A stretch of 64,000 nt of DNA. It comes from Haliscomenobacter sp040401995. Its GTDB lineage: Bacteria > Bacteroidota > Bacteroidia > Chitinophagales > Saprospiraceae. The notes under the pieces are model-generated. The model did not search any database, had not been told where the DNA came from, and saw only the letters and a list, made by a program, of their open reading frames with translations. The DNA lies in contig JBBANM010000022.1 of the NCBI GenBank assembly GCA_040401995.1, forward strand, positions 1 through 64,000, in the 5' to 3' direction. Positions 9,133-17,622 of the stretch are shown piece after piece. The translations under genes and the position numbers were made by a program. Numbering within the stretch: position 1 is the first letter of the stretch; the number at the start of each line of letters is the position of its first letter.

Positions 9133-10383
9133 CTATTCGTGTTCTCGGCCTAAAGCACGGCCTTTTTGCAGCGCAATTTGCAGACTTTTCATCTGCTCTT
9201 GTTCTTCTTTATCATCGGTTGGCGTCAATAATTTCCGAAGATCGGGTTGACCGGCGTCTACCCAGGCTGAATACCATACACTTGCCACATTCAGGATGGT
9301 TTCCCGCATTCTTCGTTCCACCATACCCTGCATGGCCTGTTGAAAAGCCTCGGCATAATCTCGGCATTGGGTGCGTATGGTGACCCCCATACGATCTTCG
9401 AAACAATACTGCTGATCTTGCGGAAAAATTTTGCTCAAGCGTTTTTCGATCAACAAAACGCTGTCAACCAATTGATGGCTGTCTTCAATGATTTTCCAAA
9501 AAAAAACATTGGGATCCTTGATGTATTGTGCCTGCCCCACAAAATAATCATAGCGATCATCGGCAAACAATTCAGGGATACGGCTTTCCCAAAAACCGTG
9601 AATTCCTATTTGATTAGTTAATTGACCGTTGTAGTTTTTGGTGGTGTGCAAAGGAACATGGGCGTCGCCGATGTAATGCCCAATCTCAGCACTCAACCGA
9701 AGGATGCTCGGGCTATTTTTGAGGTAAAAAGCCTCCGTCAATCGCCGGTATACCCGCAGCAAATTATATGGCAAGATGCCATGCTCCGACAAGTGATCTA
9801 CCGCATAGGCTTTAACCACTGGGATGTGTTTGCCCAACAACTTAGAAAGTTCCGTTACCTCAAAGTTTGTATCTTCCTCATAGTACAAATGCAACACCGT
9901 TGTGTCAAAAAAAGCTTGATAATCCTTCCAAGCAATTCCTTTTTCCGGCCAAAGTGTATTGTTGCTGTCAAAGGCTACCAATCGATTACCTATTCTTTGG
10001 GTAATGCCTTCGCCAATCAAAATCAGCGTATCGCCATTCGCGGTAATGCCATTGATTTGTGTGAATTGTGCCAAAGCCTCGTTCCAACCCCTTGGCAGGT
10101 TTTCAAAAGGCGGCTTGCCATATTGATCCAGATCAATAAAATGCCGAGGTGCTTCAAACCGGGTAGCATAGCGCCGTTTATCGGGGTCCACCGCATGCTC
10201 GGTTAGGTATTCGATGTTTTTTTTGTAAAACGGAATGATAGAAACGGGTAGGCAAAAAACCGCTAGTCGATTGATCCGGCGGTGCGCAAAAAAGCCCCAT
10301 TGTGGTTGATAAGTAAAAGTGCTAACGCCCATCAACAACAGCGAAAAAACAGCAAATACGGAGTGAAAGCGGGTAAATTTCAT
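9133..10383 (-). CDS. Zinc-dependent S1/P1 nuclease-like exported protein
   Basis: The 416-residue product starts with a signal peptide (residues 1-24) and then WGFFAHRRINRLA. It has zinc-ligand-like segments HFIDLDQYG, EIGHYIGDAHVPLHTTKNY and GIHGFWESRIPELF. This His/Asp pattern belongs to the phospholipase C / S1-P1 nuclease fold, in which three zinc ions hydrolyse phosphodiesters. The Bacteroidota versions are poorly characterised, so substrate (nucleic acid or phospholipid) is open. The protein is probably periplasmic. It lies 38 bp downstream of the DUF4340 gene that ends the gld operon and could be the operon's last member. Confidence 0.8.
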   Translation of the reverse strand: MKFTRFHSVFAVFSLLLMGVSTFTYQPQWGFFAHRRINRLAVFCLPVSIIPFYKKNIEYLTEHAVDPDKRRYATRFEAPRHFIDLDQYGKPPFENLPRGWNEALAQFTQINGITANGDTLILIGEGITQRIGNRLVAFDSNNTLWPEKGIAWKDYQAFFDTTVLHLYYEEDTNFEVTELSKLLGKHIPVVKAYAVDHLSEHGILPYNLLRVYRRLTEAFYLKNSPSILRLSAEIGHYIGDAHVPLHTTKNYNGQLTNQIGIHGFWESRIPELFADDRYDYFVGQAQYIKDPNVFFWKIIEDSHQLVDSVLLIEKRLSKIFPQDQQYCFEDRMGVTIRTQCRDYAEAFQQAMQGMVERRMRETILNVASVWYSAWVDAGQPDLRKLLTPTDDKEEQEQMKSLQIALQKGRALGREHE

Positions 10384-10421
10384 AACCGGTCTTTGTCTAA
10401 GGGGAGCAAATTTGTTTTTGT

Positions 10422-11429
10422 CTATTCAAAAAAGAAATCATACCCCCAAAGGATTTTTCGAAAAACGCGATCCTGAACCAGCAAAAAATCTCCCGTATTG
10501 GTTTCGGCAAAATAGCGGTCTACACTTAAATTACCCAGTTGTTTACCGGTCTTTGGATCATCGATTGCTTGGTTAATTATCGGATACAATTTAACCCATT
10601 TTTTGTTTCCTTGTTGGTCTTCGGTGCTAATGATGGTAAAAGGAACCAGCCGACTAACGGAATCTCGGGCGGGGCTTCCATTTTCGAATCCTTCGGCTTG
10701 AAGGTGCTCAAAACCAATTAGGAAAGCTGATGTCTTTCCAGGTTTTATAGGTCGATTAATTTGAGGAGTTATGCTGTAAAACGGGGTAACAGTATAACCG
10801 TTGCCGGTCTTCTCCAATCGAAATGATTTATTTTTCTGCTTGGGGTACTCCACCGTTACGCGCTGGATTTGCTCAAGGTTTTCTTGAAAAATGGAAATAT
10901 CCCGCCAATCTTCTCCTTGCAAACTGTAGCGAAACCGCAGATTGCCTTCCCAGCCTGGCAAGTGCGCTACGTAGGGTTGATTGTACCCCTCGTTGATGAC
11001 GAAAGTGCCCCGTTCATCTTGGGTGGCGCCGCCCACGTAATAAGCGCGCAGCAGTTTATTTTTTTGATCGTAAATTTCTACTTTAATGCCATCGGCAGCC
11101 AAACTCCGCACCATTAAAGGCACTGCGGCTTTGGCTGGTTTGAATTTGATTTCGACGCGGCGAATGGCATCCAGTAGGTTATCAATGGCATTGGCTCGGG
11201 CTACATAGCGCCCATTGTAGCGCCAAATGGCGCCTTCGCGTTTTAAGGTCACGGTTTCTCCGTCGCGAAAAGCGATAAAGACTTTAGCAATCTGGTCGGT
11301 ATTTTTGACGGCAAAGGTGCGTTCTTGATTCAACCGATCTGTTGCCGCGTCGTTAGGATTATATAAAGCGTAAAGCAAAACGCTGCCTAGAACTAGAAAA
11401 CCAACCAATAACCACCCTATCCTTTTCAT
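10422..11429 (-). CDS. DUF4340-type membrane-anchored protein in the gld operon
   Basis: The 335-residue product has one N-terminal membrane anchor (residues 5-24). A large soluble part, predicted periplasmic, resembles DUF4340 proteins, which are often encoded beside GldG-like ABC auxiliary proteins. Its ATG overlaps the gldG stop by 4 bp (ATGA), so the two are translationally coupled. By context it probably belongs to the same ABC complex, perhaps as an extracytoplasmic subunit. No catalytic motif is visible. Confidence 0.75.
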   Translation of the reverse strand: MKRIGWLLVGFLVLGSVLLYALYNPNDAATDRLNQERTFAVKNTDQIAKVFIAFRDGETVTLKREGAIWRYNGRYVARANAIDNLLDAIRRVEIKFKPAKAAVPLMVRSLAADGIKVEIYDQKNKLLRAYYVGGATQDERGTFVINEGYNQPYVAHLPGWEGNLRFRYSLQGEDWRDISIFQENLEQIQRVTVEYPKQKNKSFRLEKTGNGYTVTPFYSITPQINRPIKPGKTSAFLIGFEHLQAEGFENGSPARDSVSRLVPFTIISTEDQQGNKKWVKLYPIINQAIDDPKTGKQLGNLSVDRYFAETNTGDFLLVQDRVFRKILWGYDFFFE

Positions 11430-13159
11430 GCTTTGCTAGGTTGTGCGTAACGCCGGCGGCGCAAACGCTGATAAACGACGCCAAAAATACTCAATACAAT
11501 CAATGGCAAACCAATGTTCAAAAACTGCCAGTATTCGCGTTCGCTTTTGGCTTTACTGGTGTTGAGGAGGCGCAATTTTACATCTTTACCGCGCGCGGCG
11601 ATCACGCCATTATCGTCCAACAAATACTCAATGGTATTCATCAAAAAGTCTTTATTGGCAAACCGGTATTCCACAAATTCATTGTACCCCAGCGGCGAAA
11701 ATTGCTGCTTTTTGAGGTTGAATTTGTTGCGGGCGATGTCGCCATCGGCCACCACCACCATCCGATTGGGTATGCTCACTGGTTTGTACTGAATGCCCAA
11801 TTGCTGCATCCCTGCGGTCATATCTTCTGAAACCCGGTTTTCATAAAGCGAGGGAAATTCACCTTCCAGCAACACGGCAAGCGTTTGTCGGCCTTTGGTA
11901 AACTTGGTAGGATCCAATTCGTATTTCAGAAAATCAAAATTCATTCGTGCGGGTAAGTATTGAATCCGACTTTTTTCTGTAGTGGTCAACAAAATGGTCT
12001 TTTTGACTGGCGTTTTGGTGCGCAGCGTATCAATGGTGTTGGCAAAAAGGAAATTCACCGGCCCTAAACTTTTCACAATAGGGTTGTTGCTTTGGGGGAT
12101 CGACACGATGTGATAAGGATAGTTAAAAGGAGTGAATTGCGGCGCCGAACCCAATCGCCCAGTTACTAATTTGATGGTAGTACATTGAAAATCAAGGGCA
12201 ATATCCGGTTGAACCCGTACGCCATAGCGAAACAGCAGATCGTCAATTTTTAAATCGTATTCCGTAGGGACGTAATCCGCCCGTCCGGTAAGACTATCCA
12301 AATCCATTGCAATTTTATCAATCAACCACACGACTTTACCGCCGTTCATCACGTACTGATCAATCTTAAATTTATCTTTTTCGGAAAAAGGACTGCGCGG
12401 CTTGGCGATCACCAAAGCGGCAATTTCCTTTTGATTGATCCGCACCATGCTATCCAGGTTTACCCTTCCGGTTAGGTAAGATTTGCGCAAGGTTTTTTCC
12501 CAATCTGCGGTTTCCATAAAGTTCAATTCGCCATGACCGGCGGTGAACAATACAACGGGTTTGGTAGCGCGTTGCAATTTTTGAATACCGTCGGCGATTT
12601 TGTATTCCAGTAGTCCGATGGCATTGTTCAACACCACTTCGTCGGGTACGCCGGGGATTTCGTTTTCCAATAAGTTTACCGCTGCCGTACGGCCTTTGTA
12701 ATGGATGATCGCATAAGGAAAAACCGGCCGTTGCGTGGTTTCGCCATTCACCTTTAGCGTAAGCGATACGGGGGCGATGCCGTCTTTGCGGTATTCTTCC
12801 AATCGGGCTTTGTTTTCTTTGGCCGAGCCCCCGGTTGGATTTTCAAAACTATATTCAAAATAGCTGCTTTGGGAACGAAAATCATCCAACAAATCCCGGG
12901 TGCTGTTTTGCAAGCGTTTGAAACCTGCCGGAAACTTACCGTCCAGCAACACTTTGATGTCAACAACCTCATCCAAGTTGCGCAACAACTTCTTGGTGCC
13001 GTCGGTAAGGGTAAAATGTTTGTCTTCAGTCAAATCGAGCACGGCAAAGAGCGAACGCCCTCCGATGCGCGCATTGGCGAGAACATTGAGTAAAACAACA
13101 ATCCCAGCGAACAAGGCCAACTGGATTAAGGATTGTGTTTTTTTATTGGTTTGCGCCAT
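11426..13159 (-). CDS. gldG: GldG-like ABC transporter auxiliary protein
   Basis: The 577-residue product has an N-terminal membrane helix (about 12-30), a large periplasmic ABC-type_uncharacterised (GldG) domain, and a C-terminal helix (about 545-563) ending RLRRRRYAQPSKA. DKHFTLTDGTKKLL near the N terminus is typical of GldG. In Flavobacterium johnsoniae GldG works with GldA and GldF as an ABC transporter needed for gliding. Whether this organism glides is unknown. The gene follows gldF with a 65-bp gap and overlaps the DUF4340 gene downstream. Confidence 0.88.
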   Translation of the reverse strand: MAQTNKKTQSLIQLALFAGIVVLLNVLANARIGGRSLFAVLDLTEDKHFTLTDGTKKLLRNLDEVVDIKVLLDGKFPAGFKRLQNSTRDLLDDFRSQSSYFEYSFENPTGGSAKENKARLEEYRKDGIAPVSLTLKVNGETTQRPVFPYAIIHYKGRTAAVNLLENEIPGVPDEVVLNNAIGLLEYKIADGIQKLQRATKPVVLFTAGHGELNFMETADWEKTLRKSYLTGRVNLDSMVRINQKEIAALVIAKPRSPFSEKDKFKIDQYVMNGGKVVWLIDKIAMDLDSLTGRADYVPTEYDLKIDDLLFRYGVRVQPDIALDFQCTTIKLVTGRLGSAPQFTPFNYPYHIVSIPQSNNPIVKSLGPVNFLFANTIDTLRTKTPVKKTILLTTTEKSRIQYLPARMNFDFLKYELDPTKFTKGRQTLAVLLEGEFPSLYENRVSEDMTAGMQQLGIQYKPVSIPNRMVVVADGDIARNKFNLKKQQFSPLGYNEFVEYRFANKDFLMNTIEYLLDDNGVIAARGKDVKLRLLNTSKAKSEREYWQFLNIGLPLIVLSIFGVVYQRLRRRRYAQPSKA

Positions 13160-13224
13160 GATGGTCTTTTCTTTCTACTTTTAAAGCAATGTTGGAAACA
13201 ATTAAAAAACAAAAGGCTTCTCCC

Positions 13225-13971
13225 CTACCACTTTCGCCGCTCCAATGACACCAAAGTAAGCATCAAAAAAAGCCCAGTAACCGAGAGGAAGTAGACCACA
13301 TCCCGAGTGTCAATCAACCCTCGACTGATGGAATTGTAATGGTAATCGATGCCCAACATTTGCACCAAATCATCGCCACGCCCTTGAAAAATGGGCAACT
13401 TGCTAAAAAAATAGAACCCGTAATATAAAAACATGCAAAAAGCGGAGGCGGTCAAAAATGCCAAGATTTGGCTCCCAGTAAGCGAGGAAGCAAAAACGCC
13501 AATTGAAGTAAAAATTGCCGCCAGTAAAAACAACCCAATGTACGAACCAACCACTGCACCAACGTCGATATTGCCAACTGGCGAGCCCAGCTGATACGCA
13601 GTGTAGTAATACAACAAGGTTGGTAATAAAGCGATTGCCGTTAGCATAAGTGCGGCAAAAAACTTGCCAAGGATGATGTCGATCTCGCGGATAGGCTTGG
13701 TTGCCAAAAGCTCTAAGGTGCCGGCCTGTTGTTCTTCCGAAAACAAGCGCATCGTAATGGCTGGAATCAAAAAGACAAATACCAGCGGCGCCGCCTCAAA
13801 CAATGGATCCAGGGTAACATGGTTGTAATCCAAAATGCTGGTATCTGGAAAAACAAACAGCATCAAACCCAGTACCACCAAGAAGATTCCAATGACAATG
13901 TAGCCGATTAATGAGCTAAAAAACGCGTTGATCTCTTTGTTTAAAATCGTGATCATGGCTTGGTATGACAA
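13225..13971 (-). CDS. gldF: GldF-like ABC transporter permease
   Basis: The 248-residue ABC-2 type permease has six hydrophobic segments and ends SLERRKW. Its first part, MITILNKEINAFFSSLIGYI, and the loop FSEEQQAGTLELLATKPIRE are characteristic of GldF and related NosY-like permeases. It should form the channel driven by the GldA-like ATPase encoded two genes upstream, together with GldG. An unrelated-looking exported protein gene sits between gldA and gldF. The 55-bp gap to that gene holds nothing notable. Confidence 0.88.
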   Translation of the reverse strand: MSYQAMITILNKEINAFFSSLIGYIVIGIFLVVLGLMLFVFPDTSILDYNHVTLDPLFEAAPLVFVFLIPAITMRLFSEEQQAGTLELLATKPIREIDIILGKFFAALMLTAIALLPTLLYYYTAYQLGSPVGNIDVGAVVGSYIGLFLLAAIFTSIGVFASSLTGSQILAFLTASAFCMFLYYGFYFFSKLPIFQGRGDDLVQMLGIDYHYNSISRGLIDTRDVVYFLSVTGLFLMLTLVSLERRKW

Positions 13972-14026
13972 ATTTTGCGCCTGTTCTCAAAAGGGTTTTA
14001 AAACCTTTCTGAAATCAGACATGAAA

Positions 14027-14713
14027 TCAATGTTTTTTCTTTGGTTGAACGAGGTATACGTATACCGGTTTACGCTCATTGAAAGTGATAATGGCGCGGA
14101 AGTAGCGATCAACCGGATCTTCGGGTTGAATTAGTCTTACTGCCCGCGATATTTCTGGTACGTCCGCCGTCCATTTCGATAATACCTCTTTTGAAAGAAA
14201 GCCTATTTCACCGGTTTGGTAACGCAGTATTTTTTCTCGTTGTTCTTTAAATTCGCGTTTCACTTTGCCTTTGCGGAAAGGCAATCCATTGGCCGGGTTG
14301 TAGGCGGTAATTTCCACATCGCGGGTGATCTCTGTCTCATATTTGAAATAGCTGATGTTACCCAACGAATACAAGCGGGTAAAAATGGTCAATTCCCGGT
14401 TGATGCTGTCGTGCGGGATGCGAATAAAGGGTCTTCCATTCCAACACAACCCCCACAAGGAATCCAAAGGAACCAGTTTGCCATTGGGCAATTGCACGGC
14501 CTTGAGTTCTACTTGCTGATTGACAAACTGCATCAAACCCAGCATCCGAGCGCCTTTCCAAGCAAAGGAAGGCCGATTGGTACGCCATTCTTGAATGTTG
14601 CGGTAAAAACCATCGCGAAAAATGAAGGAGGAACGCATGGGAATGCTATCCTGCGCCCAGATTTGCAGGGTCAAGAAGAAAATGGCAATAAAAAAAAGCG
14701 TCCACTTCTTCAT
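14027..14713 (-). CDS. Exported protein of unknown function between gldA and gldF
   Basis: The 228-residue product has a signal peptide (MKKWTLFFIAIFFLTLQIWAQ, cleavage near 21) and no further membrane helix. The mature part is basic and rich in aromatic residues, with no motif I recognise. Its ATG overlaps the gldA stop by 4 bp, so the two are translationally coupled. An accessory role outside the inner membrane in the Gld-type ABC system is the natural guess, but it rests on position alone. Confidence 0.72.
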   Translation of the reverse strand: MKKWTLFFIAIFFLTLQIWAQDSIPMRSSFIFRDGFYRNIQEWRTNRPSFAWKGARMLGLMQFVNQQVELKAVQLPNGKLVPLDSLWGLCWNGRPFIRIPHDSINRELTIFTRLYSLGNISYFKYETEITRDVEITAYNPANGLPFRKGKVKREFKEQREKILRYQTGEIGFLSKEVLSKWTADVPEISRAVRLIQPEDPVDRYFRAIITFNERKPVYVYLVQPKKKH

Positions 14714-15621
14714 GATTTACCGGTCAATTTTTGAAATACTTCTTCCACGCTTATTGTTTCTTTCTTCATCTCGATCAAGGTAACTTTTTGTTCCACCGCA
14801 AAGTGAAAAATAGCGGGTTGGATATCAATGGCAGCATCAGCCAACAATTGCCACCGGTTTTGACCAAGATCCTTTACTTGGCGTACCCCGCTTATTTTGC
14901 GCAACTGTGTAGCTTGGACAGCTTCAGCAAACTGTACCGTTACGGCAGATTCGCCTTTGATGCGCGCCTGCAAAGCCTCAATTGGGTCATCCGCCACAAT
15001 TTTTCCATTGTTGATGATCAAAACCCGGGTACAAATGGCTTGTACCTCTTGCATGATGTGGGTAGAAAAAATGAGGGTTTTTTCCTTGCCCAAATCTTTG
15101 ATGACGTTACGGATTTCCACTAATTGATTGGGATCAAGCCCCGTGGTAGGCTCGTCAAGCACCAGTACCTCTGGATCATGGATCATGGCTTGCGCCAATC
15201 CCACCCTTTGTCGATACCCTTTTGATAAGGCGCCAATGAGTTTGTGTTGTTCTTTACCCAACCCCGTCAATTCAATCATCTCCGCAACCCGTTGATTTAC
15301 CTTGGTAACCCGGTGCAGCTTAGCTACGAACGACAAATATTCTTTGACGTACATTTCCTTGTACAAGGGGTTGTTCTCGGGAAGATAGCCTATACGCCGA
15401 CGGGCTTCCAGTGATGCTGATTCCACATCGTATCCGCATACCGACGCTTTGCCGCTACTTTGGGGAATAAAACCCGTGATGATCTTCATCGTAGTGGTTT
15501 TTCCAGCGCCATTTGGCCCCAGAAAACCCAATATTTCTCCCTTATGGGCTTCAAAAGAGACGGAATCAATCGCTTTTTGAGCGCCGTACAATTTTGTCAA
15601 TTCTTCTACCTTGACCGACAT
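14710..15621 (-). CDS. gldA: GldA-like ABC transporter ATPase
   Basis: The 303-residue product, started at MSVKVEEL, is an ABC-2 family ATPase. It has Walker A GPNGAGKTTT, Q-loop region GYLPENNPLY, signature LSKGYRQRVGLAQA, Walker B VLVLDEPTTGLD and H-loop FSTH. The C-terminal 80 residues form the extra domain found in GldA/NatA-type subunits. An in-frame ATG 30 bases upstream would fall at or above the predicted promoter at 15649-15656, so the internal start is preferred. It is the first gene of the operon gldA - unknown - gldF - gldG - DUF4340. Confidence 0.9.
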   Translation of the reverse strand: MSVKVEELTKLYGAQKAIDSVSFEAHKGEILGFLGPNGAGKTTTMKIITGFIPQSSGKASVCGYDVESASLEARRRIGYLPENNPLYKEMYVKEYLSFVAKLHRVTKVNQRVAEMIELTGLGKEQHKLIGALSKGYRQRVGLAQAMIHDPEVLVLDEPTTGLDPNQLVEIRNVIKDLGKEKTLIFSTHIMQEVQAICTRVLIINNGKIVADDPIEALQARIKGESAVTVQFAEAVQATQLRKISGVRQVKDLGQNRWQLLADAAIDIQPAIFHFAVEQKVTLIEMKKETISVEEVFQKLTGKS

Positions 15622-15648
15622 AGCGTTGCTGATAAACCATTTAATCCA

Positions 15649-15656
15649 CAAAAGTA
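15649..15656 (-). promoter_or_regulatory. Bacteroidota -7 box for the gld operon
   Basis: On the minus strand this reads TACTTTTG, matching TAnnTTTG. Transcription would start near 15642, about 20 nt before the MSVKVEEL start of gldA. No convincing -33 box is visible at the usual distance. Confidence 0.5.
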
Positions 15657-15742
15657 TCTTTACGTGCGCAATTTTTTACCCGCTGCGCTAAAAAGCGGCA
15701 TATTTTTTTCATAAATAGAGGCAAAAACCAATACCTATCATT

Positions 15743-16858
15743 ATGCAGCAACTTAAAATAGAACAGATCGACATTTACCGGATGAACATTCCGCTGACAT
15801 CGCCTTTTGTCATCTCTTTGGAAACTGTTACCCAAGCCCAAAATATTGTTGTTCGCATCACCGCAAACAACGGATTATCTGGATTTGGCGAGTGTAGCCC
15901 TTACCGCACGATCGCTGGAGAGACCCAAGACAGCGGTTATGCGGTTGCCCCCTTATTGGCTAAATCATTGATTGGCTACAATCCGCTTGACTTAGGCGGT
16001 TGTATCCGCGCCATGAACCAAGCCATTGCTGGCAATCGCTGTGTCAAAAGCGCTTTTGATTTGGCACTTTACGATTTAGCTGCTCAAATCGCGGGCTTAC
16101 CCCTCTATGCTTTTTTGGGTGGCGACCCCAACAAGAGCCTCAAAACCGACATGACGGTTGGTATTGGTACTCCAGAAAAAATGGCTCAATCCGCTAAAGC
16201 CTACCAAGATGCTGGTTTTTATGCCATCAAATTAAAATTAGGAACCACTGTTGCCGCTGATATAGCCAGAGTAAAAGCCGTTCGCGAAGCTATTGGCTAT
16301 GATCTTCCCATCAGAGTAGATGCCAATCAAGGCTGGAACCTGGTTACTGCCATTCAGATCTTGAAAGGGCTAGCTCCTTACCATATCGAATACTGCGAAG
16401 AACCTATACCTGCATCACAATTCCTGCAATTACCCCAATTGCGACAGCAAAGCCCCATCCCGATCATGGCAGATGAATCTTGTTTCGATCACCATGACGC
16501 GATTCGACTTATTCAGCTTCAGGCCTGCGATTACTTCAACATCAAGCTTTCTAAAGCTGGCGGCATCCATAACGCGCTAAAAATTGCGCATATTGCCGAA
16601 GCTGCAGGAATGAATTGCCAGGTAGGCTGTTTTTCCGAAAGTCGTTTAGGGATTAGCGCATTGGCGCACTTTGCCATGGCTGCTATTTCCGTTACCCAAT
16701 TTGATATGGATGCCCCGCTGATGCTAGCTCAAGACCCCGTTCAGGGCGGAGTAACTTATGGTGAGGCGGGCAGTGTTACGGTTCCTGATGCGCCTGGCAT
16801 TGGAGCACATTTAGCGGATAGCTATTTAACAACTCTGGAAGGCGTTACTTTTGGCTAA
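15743..16858 (+). CDS. Dipeptide epimerase, enolase superfamily (L-Ala-D/L-Glu epimerase-like)
   Basis: The 371-residue protein belongs to the muconate-lactonising subgroup of the enolase superfamily. It has an N-terminal capping domain and a barrel with the KxK catalytic motif (IKLKLGT) and metal ligands Asp in RVDANQGW, Glu in YCEEP and Asp in MADES. The opposite-face lysine is in NIKLSKAGG. This arrangement is that of dipeptide epimerases, which recycle murein L-Ala-D-Glu or act on other dipeptides. Exact specificity cannot be read from sequence. The gene is divergent from gldA and appears to be transcribed alone. Confidence 0.87.
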   Translation: MQQLKIEQIDIYRMNIPLTSPFVISLETVTQAQNIVVRITANNGLSGFGECSPYRTIAGETQDSGYAVAPLLAKSLIGYNPLDLGGCIRAMNQAIAGNRCVKSAFDLALYDLAAQIAGLPLYAFLGGDPNKSLKTDMTVGIGTPEKMAQSAKAYQDAGFYAIKLKLGTTVAADIARVKAVREAIGYDLPIRVDANQGWNLVTAIQILKGLAPYHIEYCEEPIPASQFLQLPQLRQQSPIPIMADESCFDHHDAIRLIQLQACDYFNIKLSKAGGIHNALKIAHIAEAAGMNCQVGCFSESRLGISALAHFAMAAISVTQFDMDAPLMLAQDPVQGGVTYGEAGSVTVPDAPGIGAHLADSYLTTLEGVTFG

Positions 16859-16930
16859 AACCGTTGTCGTGCGGACACTCCTACCCCCTGATATGTTACC
16901 GCCAAAACATTTCGATCCTATACGGTTGTC

Positions 16931-16938
16931 TATCTTTG
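16931..16938 (+). promoter_or_regulatory. Bacteroidota -7 box upstream of the DoxX-like gene
   Basis: TATCTTTG is an exact match to TAnnTTTG. It gives a start near 16945 and a leader of about 70 nt that contains the hairpin at 16958-16998. A weak TTTC stands near the -33 position. Confidence 0.55.
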
Positions 16939-16957
16939 CATCATCAAATCAGCAAGA

Positions 16958-16998
16958 AATGGGATAATACATGTTGAAAGAAATCATTTTATCCCATT
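16958..16998 (+). promoter_or_regulatory. Leader hairpin before the DoxX-like gene
   Basis: AATGGGATAA pairs perfectly with TTATCCCATT over a 21-base loop, ending 18 bp before ATG 17017. There is no T-run, so it is not a terminator. It could affect mRNA stability or ribosome access, or be an operator. Confidence 0.5.
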
Positions 16999-17016
16999 AC
17001 TTTAAAACCTAAAACA

Positions 17017-17406
17017 ATGAAAAAGTTAACTTTTGAGCGAATTGTTGCTTATGCCGCCGCTGCTATTTTATTGCAGACCTTGTTTTTCAAATTCACTGCA
17101 CACCCAGATAGTGTCTATATTTTCACTAAATTAGGGCTGGAACCCTATGGCCGTATTGGACTAGGTTTTATTGAACTCATCACCGCCATCCTACTGATCT
17201 TCCCTCGTACTGCAAGTATTGGTGCAGCAATTGGAGTAGGTATTTTAGCAGGTGCAATTTTTGCCCACCTTACTCAACTTGGTATTGTGGTGCGCAACGA
17301 CGGTGGGTCTTTATTTGCTTTGGCAGTAATTGATTTTATCCTCTGTGCCTATGTACTTTGGGTACGTCGTCGTTCCTTGCCAATTGTAGGCGGTATTTTT
17401 GCTTAA
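17017..17406 (+). CDS. DoxX-like small membrane protein
   Basis: The 129-residue protein has four hydrophobic helices (about 8-26, 46-65, 69-90 and 98-118). The layout is that of DoxX/DoxD-like proteins, with LLQTLFFKFTAHP in helix 1 and GRIGLGFIELITAILL in helix 2. DoxX proteins are linked to redox and envelope stress functions, but the biochemical role here is unknown. It is a single-gene unit with its own promoter, leader hairpin and terminator. Its TAA stop at 17404-17406 lies within a 20-bp sequence matching the family 2 terminal repeat. Confidence 0.78.
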   Translation: MKKLTFERIVAYAAAAILLQTLFFKFTAHPDSVYIFTKLGLEPYGRIGLGFIELITAILLIFPRTASIGAAIGVGILAGAIFAHLTQLGIVVRNDGGSLFALAVIDFILCAYVLWVRRRSLPIVGGIFA

Positions 17407-17422
17407 GAACGGTTAAACAATA
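17403..17422 (-). repeat. Solo end of a family 2 palindromic element at a stop codon
   Basis: TTAAGAACGGTTAAACAATA matches the inverted right terminus of the element at 24382-24545 with one missing G. The rest of the element is absent. As at the full copies, the end overlaps a stop codon, here TAA of the DoxX-like gene. Confidence 0.6.
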
Positions 17423-17436
17423 GAAGTTCATACTTC

Positions 17437-17472
17437 AAAAAAGCCGGTACATATGAATGTATTGGCTTTTTT
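17437..17472 (+). terminator. Rho-independent terminator after the DoxX-like gene
   Basis: AAAAAAGCC pairs with GGCTTTTTT, and a further GTACAT/ATGTAT stem lies inside. The closing T-run fits a terminator for the plus-strand DoxX-like gene. The rest of 17473-17622 before the cyclase gene shows nothing clear. Confidence 0.8.
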
Positions 17473-17622
17473 CGTTCGTGTACCACTTTTACACTTTAGA
17501 GATTCTGAGTTGATAATAGAACAATACCAGCCCCCACATGATTAGGGGGTTGATTGTACTCTTTTTTTTGACTACTTTTACCTCATTCCCCAAGGGATAA
17601 GATGCATTAAAACCCATAATTC

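Noticed and set aside
9622..10206. 194-codon open frame opposite the nuclease gene
   Set aside because: Complement of a gene with clear zinc motifs; no start context or domain.
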